Positions 35,736 to 43,890 of a stretch of 64,000 nucleotides of DNA are shown one piece after another. The notes below the pieces were generated by a model, which was given only the letters and a program-made list of their open reading frames with translations, had not been told where the DNA came from and did no database searches. Position 1 is the stretch's first letter; each line of letters starts with the position of its first letter. Both the position numbers and the translations under genes were made by a program. This DNA comes from Chloroflexota bacterium. GTDB taxonomy: Bacteria > Chloroflexota > UBA6077 > FW602-bin22 > CADDYW01. The stretch lies in contig JAJPIK010000102.1 of assembly GCA_021324795.1 (NCBI GenBank), positions 1 through 64,000 of the forward strand. The letters run 5' to 3'.

Positions 35736-35831
35736 TGAAATGAAGGGATACTAAAACATTGATGCCTACAACCACGCCCTTGACGCCCTGCGCTGTATCA
35801 GTCAGTAAATGAAATGAAGGGATACTAAAAC
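35721..35831. CRISPR. Two-repeat, one-spacer CRISPR-like unit
   Basis: Two identical 37-nt direct repeats (35721-35757 and 35795-35831) flank a unique 37-nt segment (35758-35794). The repeat begins GTATCAGTCAG and ends GGGATACTAAAAC. The ends GTATC and GATAC can pair, as in CRISPR repeats. Equal repeat and spacer lengths in the CRISPR range favour a minimal or relic array. No cas gene is in the window. A simple duplication with an unrelated insert is the main alternative. Confidence 0.5.
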
Positions 35832-35945
35832 TCCGACGTTAAAGCTCTCATGCCGAGCCACGGTGCGGAATCTCCGGCCTGGATCCAGGATTCCTCTCCC
35901 CGATCGGGACAAAGCTAGCCACGCGCGGGAATTGTGCTTGTCCTA

Positions 35946-36677
35946 CTAGCCTCGGTTCCGATCGCGCTGCTTGCGCCACACCTCGTACTCGGCGAGCGTT
36001 TCAGGGCTGGGTGGATACACACCGACGATGCTAGCGCCGCTGCGAATCTTTTCGAAGATGAACTCCTCGCGTTGCTCTTGGGCAACCGCGGTCTCAGCGA
36101 CATTTGCCGCGAGACGGCGCGGAATGACCACGACCCCGTCATCGTCGCCCACGACCACATCGCCGGGGTAGACCGCGACGCCGCCGCAGGCAATTGGCAA
36201 TTGAAAGTCGGTCGGGTGGTGAATCGTCTTATTCGCGGCCGGATGAGCGGCGCGTGCGAAGGCCGGCAATCCTGACTCGGCGATCTCAGCATAATCACGA
36301 AACGCACCGTCGGTCACTGCGCCGGCAGCGCCACGCTTGAAGAGTCGCGTCGCCAAGATTGCTCCCATGCTTCCGGCGCGAATGTCACCACGCGCGTCAA
36401 TCACGAGAACGTCGTGCGGTCCGACTCTTTCGATCGCGACTCGCTGAGGATCGGTGAGGTTATCCGTCGTACCGCCGTGATCGAGATCCTCTCGCGCGGG
36501 AATGTAGCGCAGCGTGAAAGCCTGGCCAACCATTCGCATGCCCGGCTTCAAGGGGCGCACATCGAGCATCGCCGTATTGTGCAGTCCATGCTTGGCCAAC
36601 ACCGACGTCAACGTCGCTGTGCTCGGGACACGAAGAAGCTCAAAGATCTCGGATGATATTGATACTTGGTCTGACAT
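35946..36677 (-). CDS. RraA-like aldolase/decarboxylase family protein
   Basis: 243 residues of the RraA/HMG-aldolase fold. Family marks are LDVRPLKPGMRMVGQAFT, IDARGDIRAGSMGAI with the substrate Arg, AAGAVTDGAFRD, and the C-terminal GGVAVYPGDVVVGDDDGVVV. The presence of GDIRAGSMGAIL and RDYAEI resembles 4-hydroxy-4-methyl-2-oxoglutarate or 4-carboxy-4-hydroxy-2-oxoadipate aldolases rather than the RNase E regulator. It may cleave or decarboxylate a keto-acid made by the neighbouring dehydrogenase or AcnX (inference). GGGGAC lies about 8 nt before the ATG. Confidence 0.88.
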   Translation of the reverse strand: MSDQVSISSEIFELLRVPSTATLTSVLAKHGLHNTAMLDVRPLKPGMRMVGQAFTLRYIPAREDLDHGGTTDNLTDPQRVAIERVGPHDVLVIDARGDIRAGSMGAILATRLFKRGAAGAVTDGAFRDYAEIAESGLPAFARAAHPAANKTIHHPTDFQLPIACGGVAVYPGDVVVGDDDGVVVIPRRLAANVAETAVAQEQREEFIFEKIRSGASIVGVYPPSPETLAEYEVWRKQRDRNRG

Positions 36678-37003
36678 TCTGATGTCCCCTTACCTATCGT
36701 TCCTGCGCCAGCTCCCCAATCGTCCCCTCTTTTCCTATCGAAATCAAACGGAGCAGTGGCAAGCGTGGGCCCAGTCTATCACACAATACGAAGTGGGAGA
36801 CAGAAGCCACGCACGGTCACCGGTCAACGCTACCCTTTGACGGCTTTCCCTGCATGGAGTAATCTAAGAAAGCGAAAATTCTTGAATGCGCGACCGGAGG
36901 CGAGTGCAGCGAATCTGACGCGGAATGGACTGGGCCGGCCGCCGTGGTGCGAGACAACGCTCGCAGGTCGACGGGTAGAGTAACTGATTGCTGAGGAGTC
37001 TTC
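36678..37003. other. Gene-poor stretch between divergent genes
   Basis: 326 bases upstream of the RraA-like gene (minus) and the small membrane protein gene (plus). It presumably contains promoters for both, but no pair of boxes with proper spacing was found and there is no supported gene. Confidence 0.4.
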
Positions 37004-37219
37004 ATGGAGCTTCCGTCCCAACATAGGCATCTGGGCACTGCCATCGGCGCTTTCGTCGTCGGCGTGCTGATGATTGCGATTCCCTTGACGCTGCTCACCT
37101 TGAACGGTGAGCCATTCCCCGGCACCGTCGCTCAGAATTCGGAAGTGGTTCCGGTTTTGGGCTTGATGATCTGCGTCATCTCGTCGCTGGTCATTATCCA
37201 GGAACTCTTCGGTTATTAG
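37004..37219 (+). CDS. Small two-helix membrane protein
   Basis: 71 residues, not recognised. There are two predicted membrane helices (AIGAFVVGVLMIAIPLTLL and VLGLMICVISSLVIIQELF) joined by a short outside loop containing NGEPFPGTVAQNS. GAGGAG lies about 6 nt before the ATG, which supports translation. It is followed by an inverted repeat (37221-37263) and has no operon partners. Confidence 0.65.
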   Translation: MELPSQHRHLGTAIGAFVVGVLMIAIPLTLLTLNGEPFPGTVAQNSEVVPVLGLMICVISSLVIIQELFGY

Positions 37220-37220
37220 A

Positions 37221-37263
37221 AGTGATCAGTGATCGGTGATCGGGATCCCGACCACTGATCACT
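37221..37263 (+). terminator. Bidirectional hairpin between convergent genes
   Basis: AGTGATCAGTG (37221-37231) and CACTGATCACT (37253-37263) form a perfect 11-bp stem. The GATC-rich loop includes the palindrome CGGGATCCCG. It ends 7 bp before the end of the isomerase gene. Confidence 0.6.
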
Positions 37264-37269
37264 GGCAAC

Positions 37270-38292
37270 TCAAGAGCGATTGCGCTCGCCTAAGCCGAGG
37301 ACGTCACGCGCGTAACGAACGCTCACTTCGAAATCACGTCGTTGCTGGCTCCGCAAAGCATCGGCTTGGTCAGCAGGGAGCGGTTGCGCACCTCCAGGGC
37401 CGAGAAGCTGGTTCAGCGGCTCCGGTTTGCCCTGCCGCGCGAGATCGACGAATCGAGCGAAGTCGCGTGCCAGCATATCGGGGTACATTTTCCAGAATTT
37501 TGAGTCAGCGTCGAAATAGGGAAGGGACTGCGGGGCGCCGCCGGTGATGATCTCGAGATCGATCGGTGGTCGCGGTGCGCGCTCGGCGAGAATCTGAAGG
37601 ATTCGTTGGAGGTCAACGTTCCCCTGGCCCAGCGGCGCCCATTGCGCCATCGCCCCGTCGTCGGTTTGCCAGATGCGTGTATCTCGGACGTGCGAGGTCA
37701 CTGTATACGGCGCCAGGATTTCTGTCGTCACGACGGGGTCTTCTCCAGCGTACGCTGGATTTCCGGTGTCGAGACACACCCCCACCGCGTCCGGTCCAAC
37801 CGCCTGGACGATCTCGAGCAGCTCACGAGCCAGCAGATCGACCCCACCGTGGTTTTCCACGGCCACTTTGATCCCTAAATCGCGGGCGAGCGGAGCAACC
37901 ACGTTCAGCGTTCGCACACACTCCTCGATGTGCTGGCGGATTGGGACCGGACCTTGGCGGTCGAGCTGACTGCCGAGGTAGCAACGGACGACCGGTGAAC
38001 CGACGACCTGAGCAGCGCGGAGCATCTGGCTGAGCTGCTCCTCCCCTGATCCGAACTCGGGACGAAAGGTCACCGAAAACCGATCGAAACTTCCCATGCC
38101 GACCTCGATCTGTAGCCTTAGCTCGTCAGCTCGCCGTTTCAAGCTGCCCAGGTAATCTGGATCGAGCGAGGCGAAATTGCGCCGTTCCGAAAAGTGCACA
38201 TTATCGAGACCGAGACCTGCCGAGTATTCCAGAAGCTGGAAAGCGTCCCATCCCTGCCAGCGTAAGCTGTAGCTATCGATTCCTAAACGCAT
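37270..38292 (-). CDS. Sugar phosphate isomerase/epimerase (AP endonuclease 2 fold)
   Basis: A 340-residue TIM barrel of the xylose-isomerase-like family. Family features are the N-terminal RLGIDSYSLRWQGWDAFQLL, metal-binding KVAVENHGG, the DTGNPAY segment and SHVRDTRIWQ. The barrel is complete with a helical C-terminal extension (RRDFEVSVRYARDVLG). AAGGACGG lies before the ATG at 38292. Related enzymes interconvert ketose/aldose or epimerise sugars and inosose in carbohydrate catabolism. The substrate is not evident. It is downstream of prs but behind a terminator-like hairpin, so it may be transcribed separately. Confidence 0.88.
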   Translation of the reverse strand: MRLGIDSYSLRWQGWDAFQLLEYSAGLGLDNVHFSERRNFASLDPDYLGSLKRRADELRLQIEVGMGSFDRFSVTFRPEFGSGEEQLSQMLRAAQVVGSPVVRCYLGSQLDRQGPVPIRQHIEECVRTLNVVAPLARDLGIKVAVENHGGVDLLARELLEIVQAVGPDAVGVCLDTGNPAYAGEDPVVTTEILAPYTVTSHVRDTRIWQTDDGAMAQWAPLGQGNVDLQRILQILAERAPRPPIDLEIITGGAPQSLPYFDADSKFWKMYPDMLARDFARFVDLARQGKPEPLNQLLGPGGAQPLPADQADALRSQQRRDFEVSVRYARDVLGLGERNRS

Positions 38293-38344
38293 GCTCGCCG
38301 TCCTTATCGCAGAATTAGGGGATCATCAGGAACTTGGGGATATC

Positions 38345-38366
38345 CCCTACCTCCCCTCCGGTAGGG
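38345..38366 (-). terminator. Terminator hairpin after prs
   Basis: CCCTACC (38345-38351) and GGTAGGG (38360-38366), perfect 7-bp arms with an 8-nt loop. It lies 9 bp after the prs stop codon, before the isomerase gene on the same strand. No T run is present. Confidence 0.5.
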
Positions 38367-38374
38367 CATAGTGA

Positions 38375-39316
38375 TTACCGAAACAGCGCACCGACGGAGC
38401 CGCCCGCATGGATGCGCTGAATTGCCTCGGCAAAGAGTGAGGCTACCGAAATGACCGTGATCTTTGGCAACCGCTTCTCCAGAGGCAGCGGCACCGTATC
38501 GGTGACGACGACCTCCTTGATCGGCGCCTGGCGTAATCGCTCAATCGCCGGGCCAGAAAAAATGCCGTGAGTTGCCGCGACGTAAATCTCCTGGACGCCC
38601 GCCCGGACGAGCACCTCGGTTGCCCCGATCACTGAGCCAGCCGTGTCGATTTCGTCGTCGAACACGATCGCCCGTCGGCCGGCCACCTCACCAATCACGT
38701 TCACGACTTCACTCTGCCCAACGTTCGGCGGCCGACGCTTTTCGACGACGGCTAGCGTGGCCCCCACGCGCTGACCAAAGTTTCTCGCCCGCTTCGCTGC
38801 CCCGAGATCGGGAGCAACGACGACCCAATCGGTAAGCTGCTTATCCCTAAAATAGCGACTGAGCAATCCCATTGCCGATAGCTCGTCAACCGGAATATTG
38901 AAGAACCCCTGAATTTGTCCGGCGTGGAGCGTCATTGTTAACACGCGATGCGCGCCCGCCACGGTCACCAGGTCCGCGAGAAGGCGCGCCGTGATCGGCA
39001 CGCGTGGCTGATCTTTCTTATCGGTGCGACCATAGGCGTAATAGGAGATGACCGCGGTGATCCGGCCGGCCGATGCCCGCTTGAGTGCGTCGATCATAAT
39101 GAGCAGCTCCATAATGCTGGTGTTGACCGGCGAGGCAAACGGCTGGATCACGAAAACGTCGTGTTCACGCACCGGATCGAGGATTTTGACGAAGATGTTT
39201 TCGTTGCTAAACGTAAATACTTCGGCGCGTCCCAGGGGAATCCCAAGCTCGAGACAAATCGCCTCCGCGAGTGGTCGATTGGCGTTCCCGCTAAAGACAC
39301 TGAGCGGAGCGTACAC
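38375..39316 (-). CDS. prs: Ribose-phosphate pyrophosphokinase
   Basis: A 313-residue class I PRPP synthetase, complete. Marks are the flexible loop YGRTDKKDQPRVPI, the LHAGQIQGFFNIPVD metal/ATP segment, and the PRPP-binding loop IVFDDEIDTAGS, which has EID where most have MID. It makes 5-phosphoribosyl 1-diphosphate from ribose 5-phosphate and ATP for nucleotide, His and Trp synthesis. The GTG start is 4 bp after the stop of the upstream histidine kinase gene, so they are co-transcribed, an unusual partner for this housekeeping gene. AAGGA stands just before the GTG. Confidence 0.93.
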   Translation of the reverse strand: MYAPLSVFSGNANRPLAEAICLELGIPLGRAEVFTFSNENIFVKILDPVREHDVFVIQPFASPVNTSIMELLIMIDALKRASAGRITAVISYYAYGRTDKKDQPRVPITARLLADLVTVAGAHRVLTMTLHAGQIQGFFNIPVDELSAMGLLSRYFRDKQLTDWVVVAPDLGAAKRARNFGQRVGATLAVVEKRRPPNVGQSEVVNVIGEVAGRRAIVFDDEIDTAGSVIGATEVLVRAGVQEIYVAATHGIFSGPAIERLRQAPIKEVVVTDTVPLPLEKRLPKITVISVASLFAEAIQRIHAGGSVGALFR

Positions 39317-39320
39317 GTCC

Positions 39321-41342
39321 TTACTGCTGCTCGGAGCTTACTGGTGAGGCCCGAAGTTTGAGGACGGCGCTCACGAGCTCCTGAACGTCATGAATTTGAT
39401 AGGGCTTGTGGAGAAGGAAGTCGACACCACGCATACGTAGCTCATTTTCGTCGTAACTTTCGCTCCAACCGGTCACGAAGACGACCGGCAGACTGGGAAA
39501 CTCTGCTTTGATCGCCTTGGCGATTTCCCAGCCATTCATCTCCGGCATGTTGATGTCGGTACAGACAAGGTCAAAGCGTTCCTCGTGCAGCGCGACAAGC
39601 GCTTCTGGGCCGCTCGAGCAGACACGAACGCGATGATCAGCCATTTCGAGCATGAGCTGGAGTACCATCGCAACCGCGGGCTGATCGTCGACCACTAAAA
39701 TGTTCAGCCCGTGAGGAGGAGGACTCACAACCTCCGGGGCATCCGACGCAGTTTGGGATGCTGACATGACCACCTCTGCACCTGCGGGAACGGGAAAGGA
39801 CAAAGTGAACGTCGTGCCCTGGCCGGGCATGCTTTCGACGTTGATCTGTCCGCGATGGCGCGCGACAATGCCGTAGACGACGCTCAACCCCAAACCACTT
39901 CCGTGGATCCCCTTTGTGGTGTAAAACGGATCGAAGATCCGTTGCAGTACTTCGCCCGACATCCCAACCCCGGTATCGGTGACCTGCAATTGCACATTCG
40001 AACCGACTTCGCTAATGCTGATGGTGATTTGACCACCGGAGGGCATCGCGTCGAGGGCGTTATTGAGCAAATTGATGAGTGCCTCACGCAGCTCAGCCGA
40101 GCTTCCAAGAATCATCGGCACCGGCCTGCTCTTGACCGCGACGTCGTAGACCAGACCCTTTTGGATCGCTTGAGTTTGCCAGCGCGGTCGGATGAATTCA
40201 ACAACGTCATTTGCCAGGGCAACCAGATCGATCGGCACGAATTGAGTGGAGACGTTTTGACGGGCAAAGGCCTGAATCCGACGCACCGTCTGCGCACTAT
40301 CGAGCAGTGATTGCTGAACTTGCTGGAGTAAACGCAGGGTCAACGGATCTGAGCTCGACGCCAAAATGACCTCGATTGGCCCCAGCGCCGCGGTGAGCAT
40401 GTTATTGATGTCGTGGACGATACCGGCCGCCATCTCTCCAAGCACGTGAAGTCGCTCGGCCTGAACAAGCTGAGTCTCGGCATGCTTGCGCTCGGTCAGA
40501 TCTGACGCCACGGAGATCAAAAAAGTTTCCCCCCCTACCTCAGCCGGTCGGATTCGGACCTCGATGGGAAAGACGCGGCCGCTTTTGGTCATGAATGCGC
40601 TTTCGAACGAGGTGATCTGCCCAGCTAGCACCCTTTCAATGAGGGCGGAAAAGAGCGAACGATCTTCGCGTCCCGCCGGCGACGGCACAAAATCGGCCAC
40701 ACTTCGGTGCAGAAGCTCGTGCTTGGTGTAACCCAGGGCACGGCAGGCAACCTGATTCGCGTCGACGATACGGCCTTGAAAGTCGGTAACCACGATGAGG
40801 TCGGACTGAGACGCTTCGACGAGACCTAGCCACTGTTCGGAAAGATCCTGCGGGGCACTCACCGACTGCTGAATGTAGCTCGATAAACGCTGGTTTTCCA
40901 GCACCAACGCGGCAACCGAGCCAAGCACGCTTGTCGCTGCGATTGTGTCTTGCCCCGATGTGAGGTCGACGCTGGGTGAGATGACAGCTAACGCACCCGC
41001 GGCCCGATCACCCCGGTAACAGGGAGTAGCCACACTGTTAAAGGGCTCTGCCAGAGTAGCATGATGAATCACTGGCTGACCTTGCTCGTAAGCCTGTCGA
41101 AGGAACTCTTCCTCCGGTGTCAAAACCGGCGTCTCGTCCCCCGATTCGCCAACCGCATAGCGCGTGACCGACTCCAGACCACCACCGGCGTCAAAGAAGG
41201 CCAAGACCGCGCGTGATGCACCAGTGAGCCGGGCTATCTCCCGAACGGCAACTCGCGCCACGGTCCCTGGGCTCGGCTGACTCGAGATATTCGCCAGGGC
41301 ACGCTCGAGCTGCTCGACGGCGATTTTCGCCATCTGCCCCAT
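39321..41342 (-). CDS. Hybrid histidine kinase with GAF and PAS sensors and a receiver domain
   Basis: 673 residues, no membrane segment, so cytoplasmic. Order: GAF (about 15-150), PAS (about 170-285), HisKA with phospho-acceptor His310 in GIVHDINNML, HATPase (NLLNNALDAMPSGG, DTGVGMSG and HGSGLGLSV), then a receiver domain from residue 547 with Asp596 in CTDINMP and Lys646 in LLHKPY. This resembles NtrB/ArcB-type kinases of many bacteria. It would sense a small molecule or redox state through GAF/PAS and pass phosphate to its own receiver. GGGAG lies 7 nt before the ATG. It is joined to prs by a 4-bp gap. Confidence 0.92.
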   Translation of the reverse strand: MGQMAKIAVEQLERALANISSQPSPGTVARVAVREIARLTGASRAVLAFFDAGGGLESVTRYAVGESGDETPVLTPEEEFLRQAYEQGQPVIHHATLAEPFNSVATPCYRGDRAAGALAVISPSVDLTSGQDTIAATSVLGSVAALVLENQRLSSYIQQSVSAPQDLSEQWLGLVEASQSDLIVVTDFQGRIVDANQVACRALGYTKHELLHRSVADFVPSPAGREDRSLFSALIERVLAGQITSFESAFMTKSGRVFPIEVRIRPAEVGGETFLISVASDLTERKHAETQLVQAERLHVLGEMAAGIVHDINNMLTAALGPIEVILASSSDPLTLRLLQQVQQSLLDSAQTVRRIQAFARQNVSTQFVPIDLVALANDVVEFIRPRWQTQAIQKGLVYDVAVKSRPVPMILGSSAELREALINLLNNALDAMPSGGQITISISEVGSNVQLQVTDTGVGMSGEVLQRIFDPFYTTKGIHGSGLGLSVVYGIVARHRGQINVESMPGQGTTFTLSFPVPAGAEVVMSASQTASDAPEVVSPPPHGLNILVVDDQPAVAMVLQLMLEMADHRVRVCSSGPEALVALHEERFDLVCTDINMPEMNGWEIAKAIKAEFPSLPVVFVTGWSESYDENELRMRGVDFLLHKPYQIHDVQELVSAVLKLRASPVSSEQQ

Positions 41343-41574
41343 AATCCACTCCCATCGATTGCAATCGCGCGCCGCGAGTTATCCTCGCCTTGGGCGGCCG
41401 CAAGAAAAACCATCGTCTTTTTCGCCTGAGCGCGCTACTCGTCCGTGTGTATCATACCACTCCAATCTATGAAAAAAATGGAAGTGTTGACTGTCTTTGA
41501 AGAAAATGCTTAGATAGTAGCGCTGCTTTTGGCTGGTTTCCTTCTTGGTTGAGCATTGGCGAGGAGATACTCTG

Positions 41575-42963
41575 GTGGATACTATTGATCGTATTGCCTT
41601 GGAGATCGAGTGCCTTCGTACTGCTTCGGCCGATGAGATCAGGTCCCGTCAAGACCGCCGCCTGGCGGAAATCGTTCGCTTTCACTATAACAACCCCTTC
41701 AATTCGCGTTATCGAGAGTTGTTGAAAGCACACGGGATCGAAGATGAATCGGAACTCCCGACCTCGGTCGACGATATCGGCCGCCTACCGACGGTAAGCC
41801 GGGCTTTCCTGATCGAGGCGGATTACGCAAACCACCCATGTGTACCAGCAGGGGAGATCCGCAAGATCATCGAGACTAGCGGCACATCGGGTAATCCCCT
41901 CCAAATTCCCCACACCCACGCCGCGGTTGAACGGTATTTTGGTGAATTTATCGCGCGTAGCGCCTTGCTCAGCGGACTGAATCCCCTGGACTGCTCTTAT
42001 CACGTCGTCCACTGGATTCCCGGCGGCAAGGACGTCTGGGCCAGCCACGAGGGGACTCTTGCCTTTCAAGACATTGTTGGCGCAGACCGCGCGTTAATTA
42101 CGTCGACTCACACCACCCCGGTCGAGCACTGGCGCAACTGGCAAACTTACCGCCCGAAATGGGCCCTGGCAGCTCCGGTCTTCTTTCTCTCCTTCGCCGG
42201 TTATGGCGAGAGTCAAAAACTTGACCTTGCCGCGTGCTCGCTTGAGCATCTCCTTCTCGGGGCCGTTCCCCTCCTTCCCGAGGACGAGGAGTTTATCACG
42301 CGGACCTATGGGCTCGCGGGCATTCACCAAGTCTATACGACCTCGGAAAACTTTATCTTAGCCGCCGAGCTTCCCGATCGGTCGGGTTACCTCTGCTTCG
42401 CCGACGACTTCATCGTCGAAGTACTCGACTACGATGGTAAGCCAGTCGCCGTGGGCGAGCGGGGACAGGTCGCCATTACCTGCTTAGGCAACCGTGGTTA
42501 TCCCAGTATTCGCTACCGTCAAGGGGATGCGGTCACCTACCTCGGATATGCCGCTGATTTTCCTGGCTGCCCGGTGATCGCCGATATCCGACGAGTTGAC
42601 GCCGGCGAGATCGGCGAAGCGCGTCTGCCCTTCTCAGAAATCGATATGATGCCTCGCTATTTGTCGAAGCTGGGGATCCCGGTACGTGCGTTACAAATCG
42701 CTCGACGACGCGAAGGGCTCAAAGATGTGCCGCTATTTAGAATTGAAACGCCCGTTCAGGATCGCACAGCCGTCGAGCGCGCGGTGATCGAGGTCTTCAC
42801 GCGTAACGGGCAAATGAAGGACATGCTAGAGGGAGGGATTATTTATCCGCCCATCGTTGAGATCTACTCGCCGGGCATGCTCAGCCGTGGCCGACTCAAG
42901 GTGCCGGTGTACGTGGACGAGCGCGAAATGAGCACCGTGGAACAGATGAGTGGGAGGCACTAA
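41575..42963 (+). CDS. PaaK-like ANL adenylating enzyme (acyl-CoA ligase family)
   Basis: About 462 residues. The GTG at 41575 is chosen because GAGGAG lies 8 nt upstream; a frame open to a TTG at 41545 has no such site. ATP/acyl-adenylate motifs are visible: TSGTSGNP (about 101-108), YTTSEN (about 254-259) and RYRQGD (about 313-318), with a C-terminal subdomain ending in GRLKVPVYVDER. The protein is close in layout to phenylacetate-CoA ligase and coenzyme F390 synthetase-like enzymes. It lies 3 bp before a diiron-type gene and is almost certainly co-translated with it. The acid it activates is unknown. A TTGACT (41487) may mark the promoter. Confidence 0.85.
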   Translation: MDTIDRIALEIECLRTASADEIRSRQDRRLAEIVRFHYNNPFNSRYRELLKAHGIEDESELPTSVDDIGRLPTVSRAFLIEADYANHPCVPAGEIRKIIETSGTSGNPLQIPHTHAAVERYFGEFIARSALLSGLNPLDCSYHVVHWIPGGKDVWASHEGTLAFQDIVGADRALITSTHTTPVEHWRNWQTYRPKWALAAPVFFLSFAGYGESQKLDLAACSLEHLLLGAVPLLPEDEEFITRTYGLAGIHQVYTTSENFILAAELPDRSGYLCFADDFIVEVLDYDGKPVAVGERGQVAITCLGNRGYPSIRYRQGDAVTYLGYAADFPGCPVIADIRRVDAGEIGEARLPFSEIDMMPRYLSKLGIPVRALQIARRREGLKDVPLFRIETPVQDRTAVERAVIEVFTRNGQMKDMLEGGIIYPPIVEIYSPGMLSRGRLKVPVYVDEREMSTVEQMSGRH

Positions 42964-42966
42964 CCC

Positions 42967-43662
42967 ATGAGCACATCGAGGGACTTCAAGACCGAACTGA
43001 AAGAGATCGCCGATCGGTTTTACACTCAGCTCCGGGAAAAGCCCGCGATTTCACGCTTTGCGACCGGTCGGATCTCCCGGCTCGAATACGTCACCTTTCT
43101 CCAGCAGTCGTATCATTACGTCCGGGCGACCGCGCCAAACTTAGCGGCAGCCGCGGAGTCGATTCGCCGAACGGCTGCCCCGCATCGTGGCGAGATTGCC
43201 GATCGGTTCCGGGATCACGCGGCCGAAGAACGAGGGCACGAGCAATGGATCCTGGACGACCTCGAAGCCCTCGGTGAAGACCGGGCTTCGGTCCAGAAGA
43301 TCCAGCCTTGCACCGCTATCCAGGCTTATCTTGCGTATTCTCACCATATTGCCCGCTCGCCACACGCGGTAGGCCTTTTTGGTCAGGCCTACGTGCTGGA
43401 AGGAGGGGCAGTGCAGTCTTCTGATTTCATGGTGCGCGGCTTGATCGAGCGCTCTGGTATACCAAACATCGAAAACGCGGTGAAGTATTTCCAATTACAC
43501 GGCGAGGTTGACGTTGACCACGTTGACTCGCTGGTTAAGGCGCTGGATTGGGTAACCGAGCCCGAGGATCAGCACGCGGTAAAGCTCGTCGCGGAGTTTA
43601 CCTCGCAAATTATCTTGGATCTGGTTGACTACGTCGGAGAGGTAAGCCTCGCGACCGTCTAA
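42967..43662 (+). CDS. Haem-oxygenase-like diiron oxidase (HDO/TENA-type)
   Basis: A 231-residue all-helical protein of the TENA/PqqC/UndA/CADD superfamily, without membrane segments. Possible metal ligands appear in the pattern of HDO enzymes: Glu87/Glu88 and His91 in AAEERGHEQW, Glu145 in YVLEGG, and the HxxxDxxH motif His178-Asp182-His185 in LHGEVDVDH. This full set favours a dinuclear iron oxidase over a thiaminase. Known relatives are UndA (decarboxylating fatty acids), CADD and SznF. Its gene starts 3 bp after the PaaK-like ligase, so the substrate may be an acyl-CoA or acyl-carrier intermediate (inference). Confidence 0.85.
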   Translation: MSTSRDFKTELKEIADRFYTQLREKPAISRFATGRISRLEYVTFLQQSYHYVRATAPNLAAAAESIRRTAAPHRGEIADRFRDHAAEERGHEQWILDDLEALGEDRASVQKIQPCTAIQAYLAYSHHIARSPHAVGLFGQAYVLEGGAVQSSDFMVRGLIERSGIPNIENAVKYFQLHGEVDVDHVDSLVKALDWVTEPEDQHAVKLVAEFTSQIILDLVDYVGEVSLATV

Positions 43663-43700
43663 TCTTGCCACCCTTTTTGCCCGGCTGAGGAGCGAAGCAA

Positions 43701-43731
43701 CGAAGAATCTTCGCACGCCGGAGATTCTTCG
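43701..43731. repeat. Inverted repeat of the CGAAGAATCT family
   Basis: CGAAGAATCT (43701-43710) and AGATTCTTCG (43722-43731), perfect 10-bp arms with an 11-nt loop and further GAGCGA/TCGCTC matches outside. Similar AAGAATCT palindromes are dispersed in many Chloroflexota genomes (recalled, not checked). It may also end transcription of the 42967 gene. Confidence 0.55.
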
Positions 43732-43804
43732 CTCCCATGGGTCGCTCAGAATGATCGCCCGGCCCCAAGGCCGCTGGAGTACTAACCCGCGCCCGAGTGT
43801 CTGC

Positions 43805-43833
43805 TTCACAGCGCGGGGCGAGTAGTCTATACT
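43805..43833 (+). promoter_or_regulatory. Promoter for the membrane trio 43891-47436
   Basis: TTCACA (43805-43810), 17 bp, TATACT (43828-43833). Each box matches five of six consensus bases. The leader would be about 50 nt. Confidence 0.6.
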
Positions 43834-43890
43834 CCGCATCGTCGGCAGAGTAGTGCCAAGGTCCGGAACCGGAGGCCGGGAGCGGAGACG

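Noticed and set aside
35832..35868. A further CRISPR spacer after the second repeat
   Set aside because: No third repeat follows, so the length of any spacer cannot be defined.
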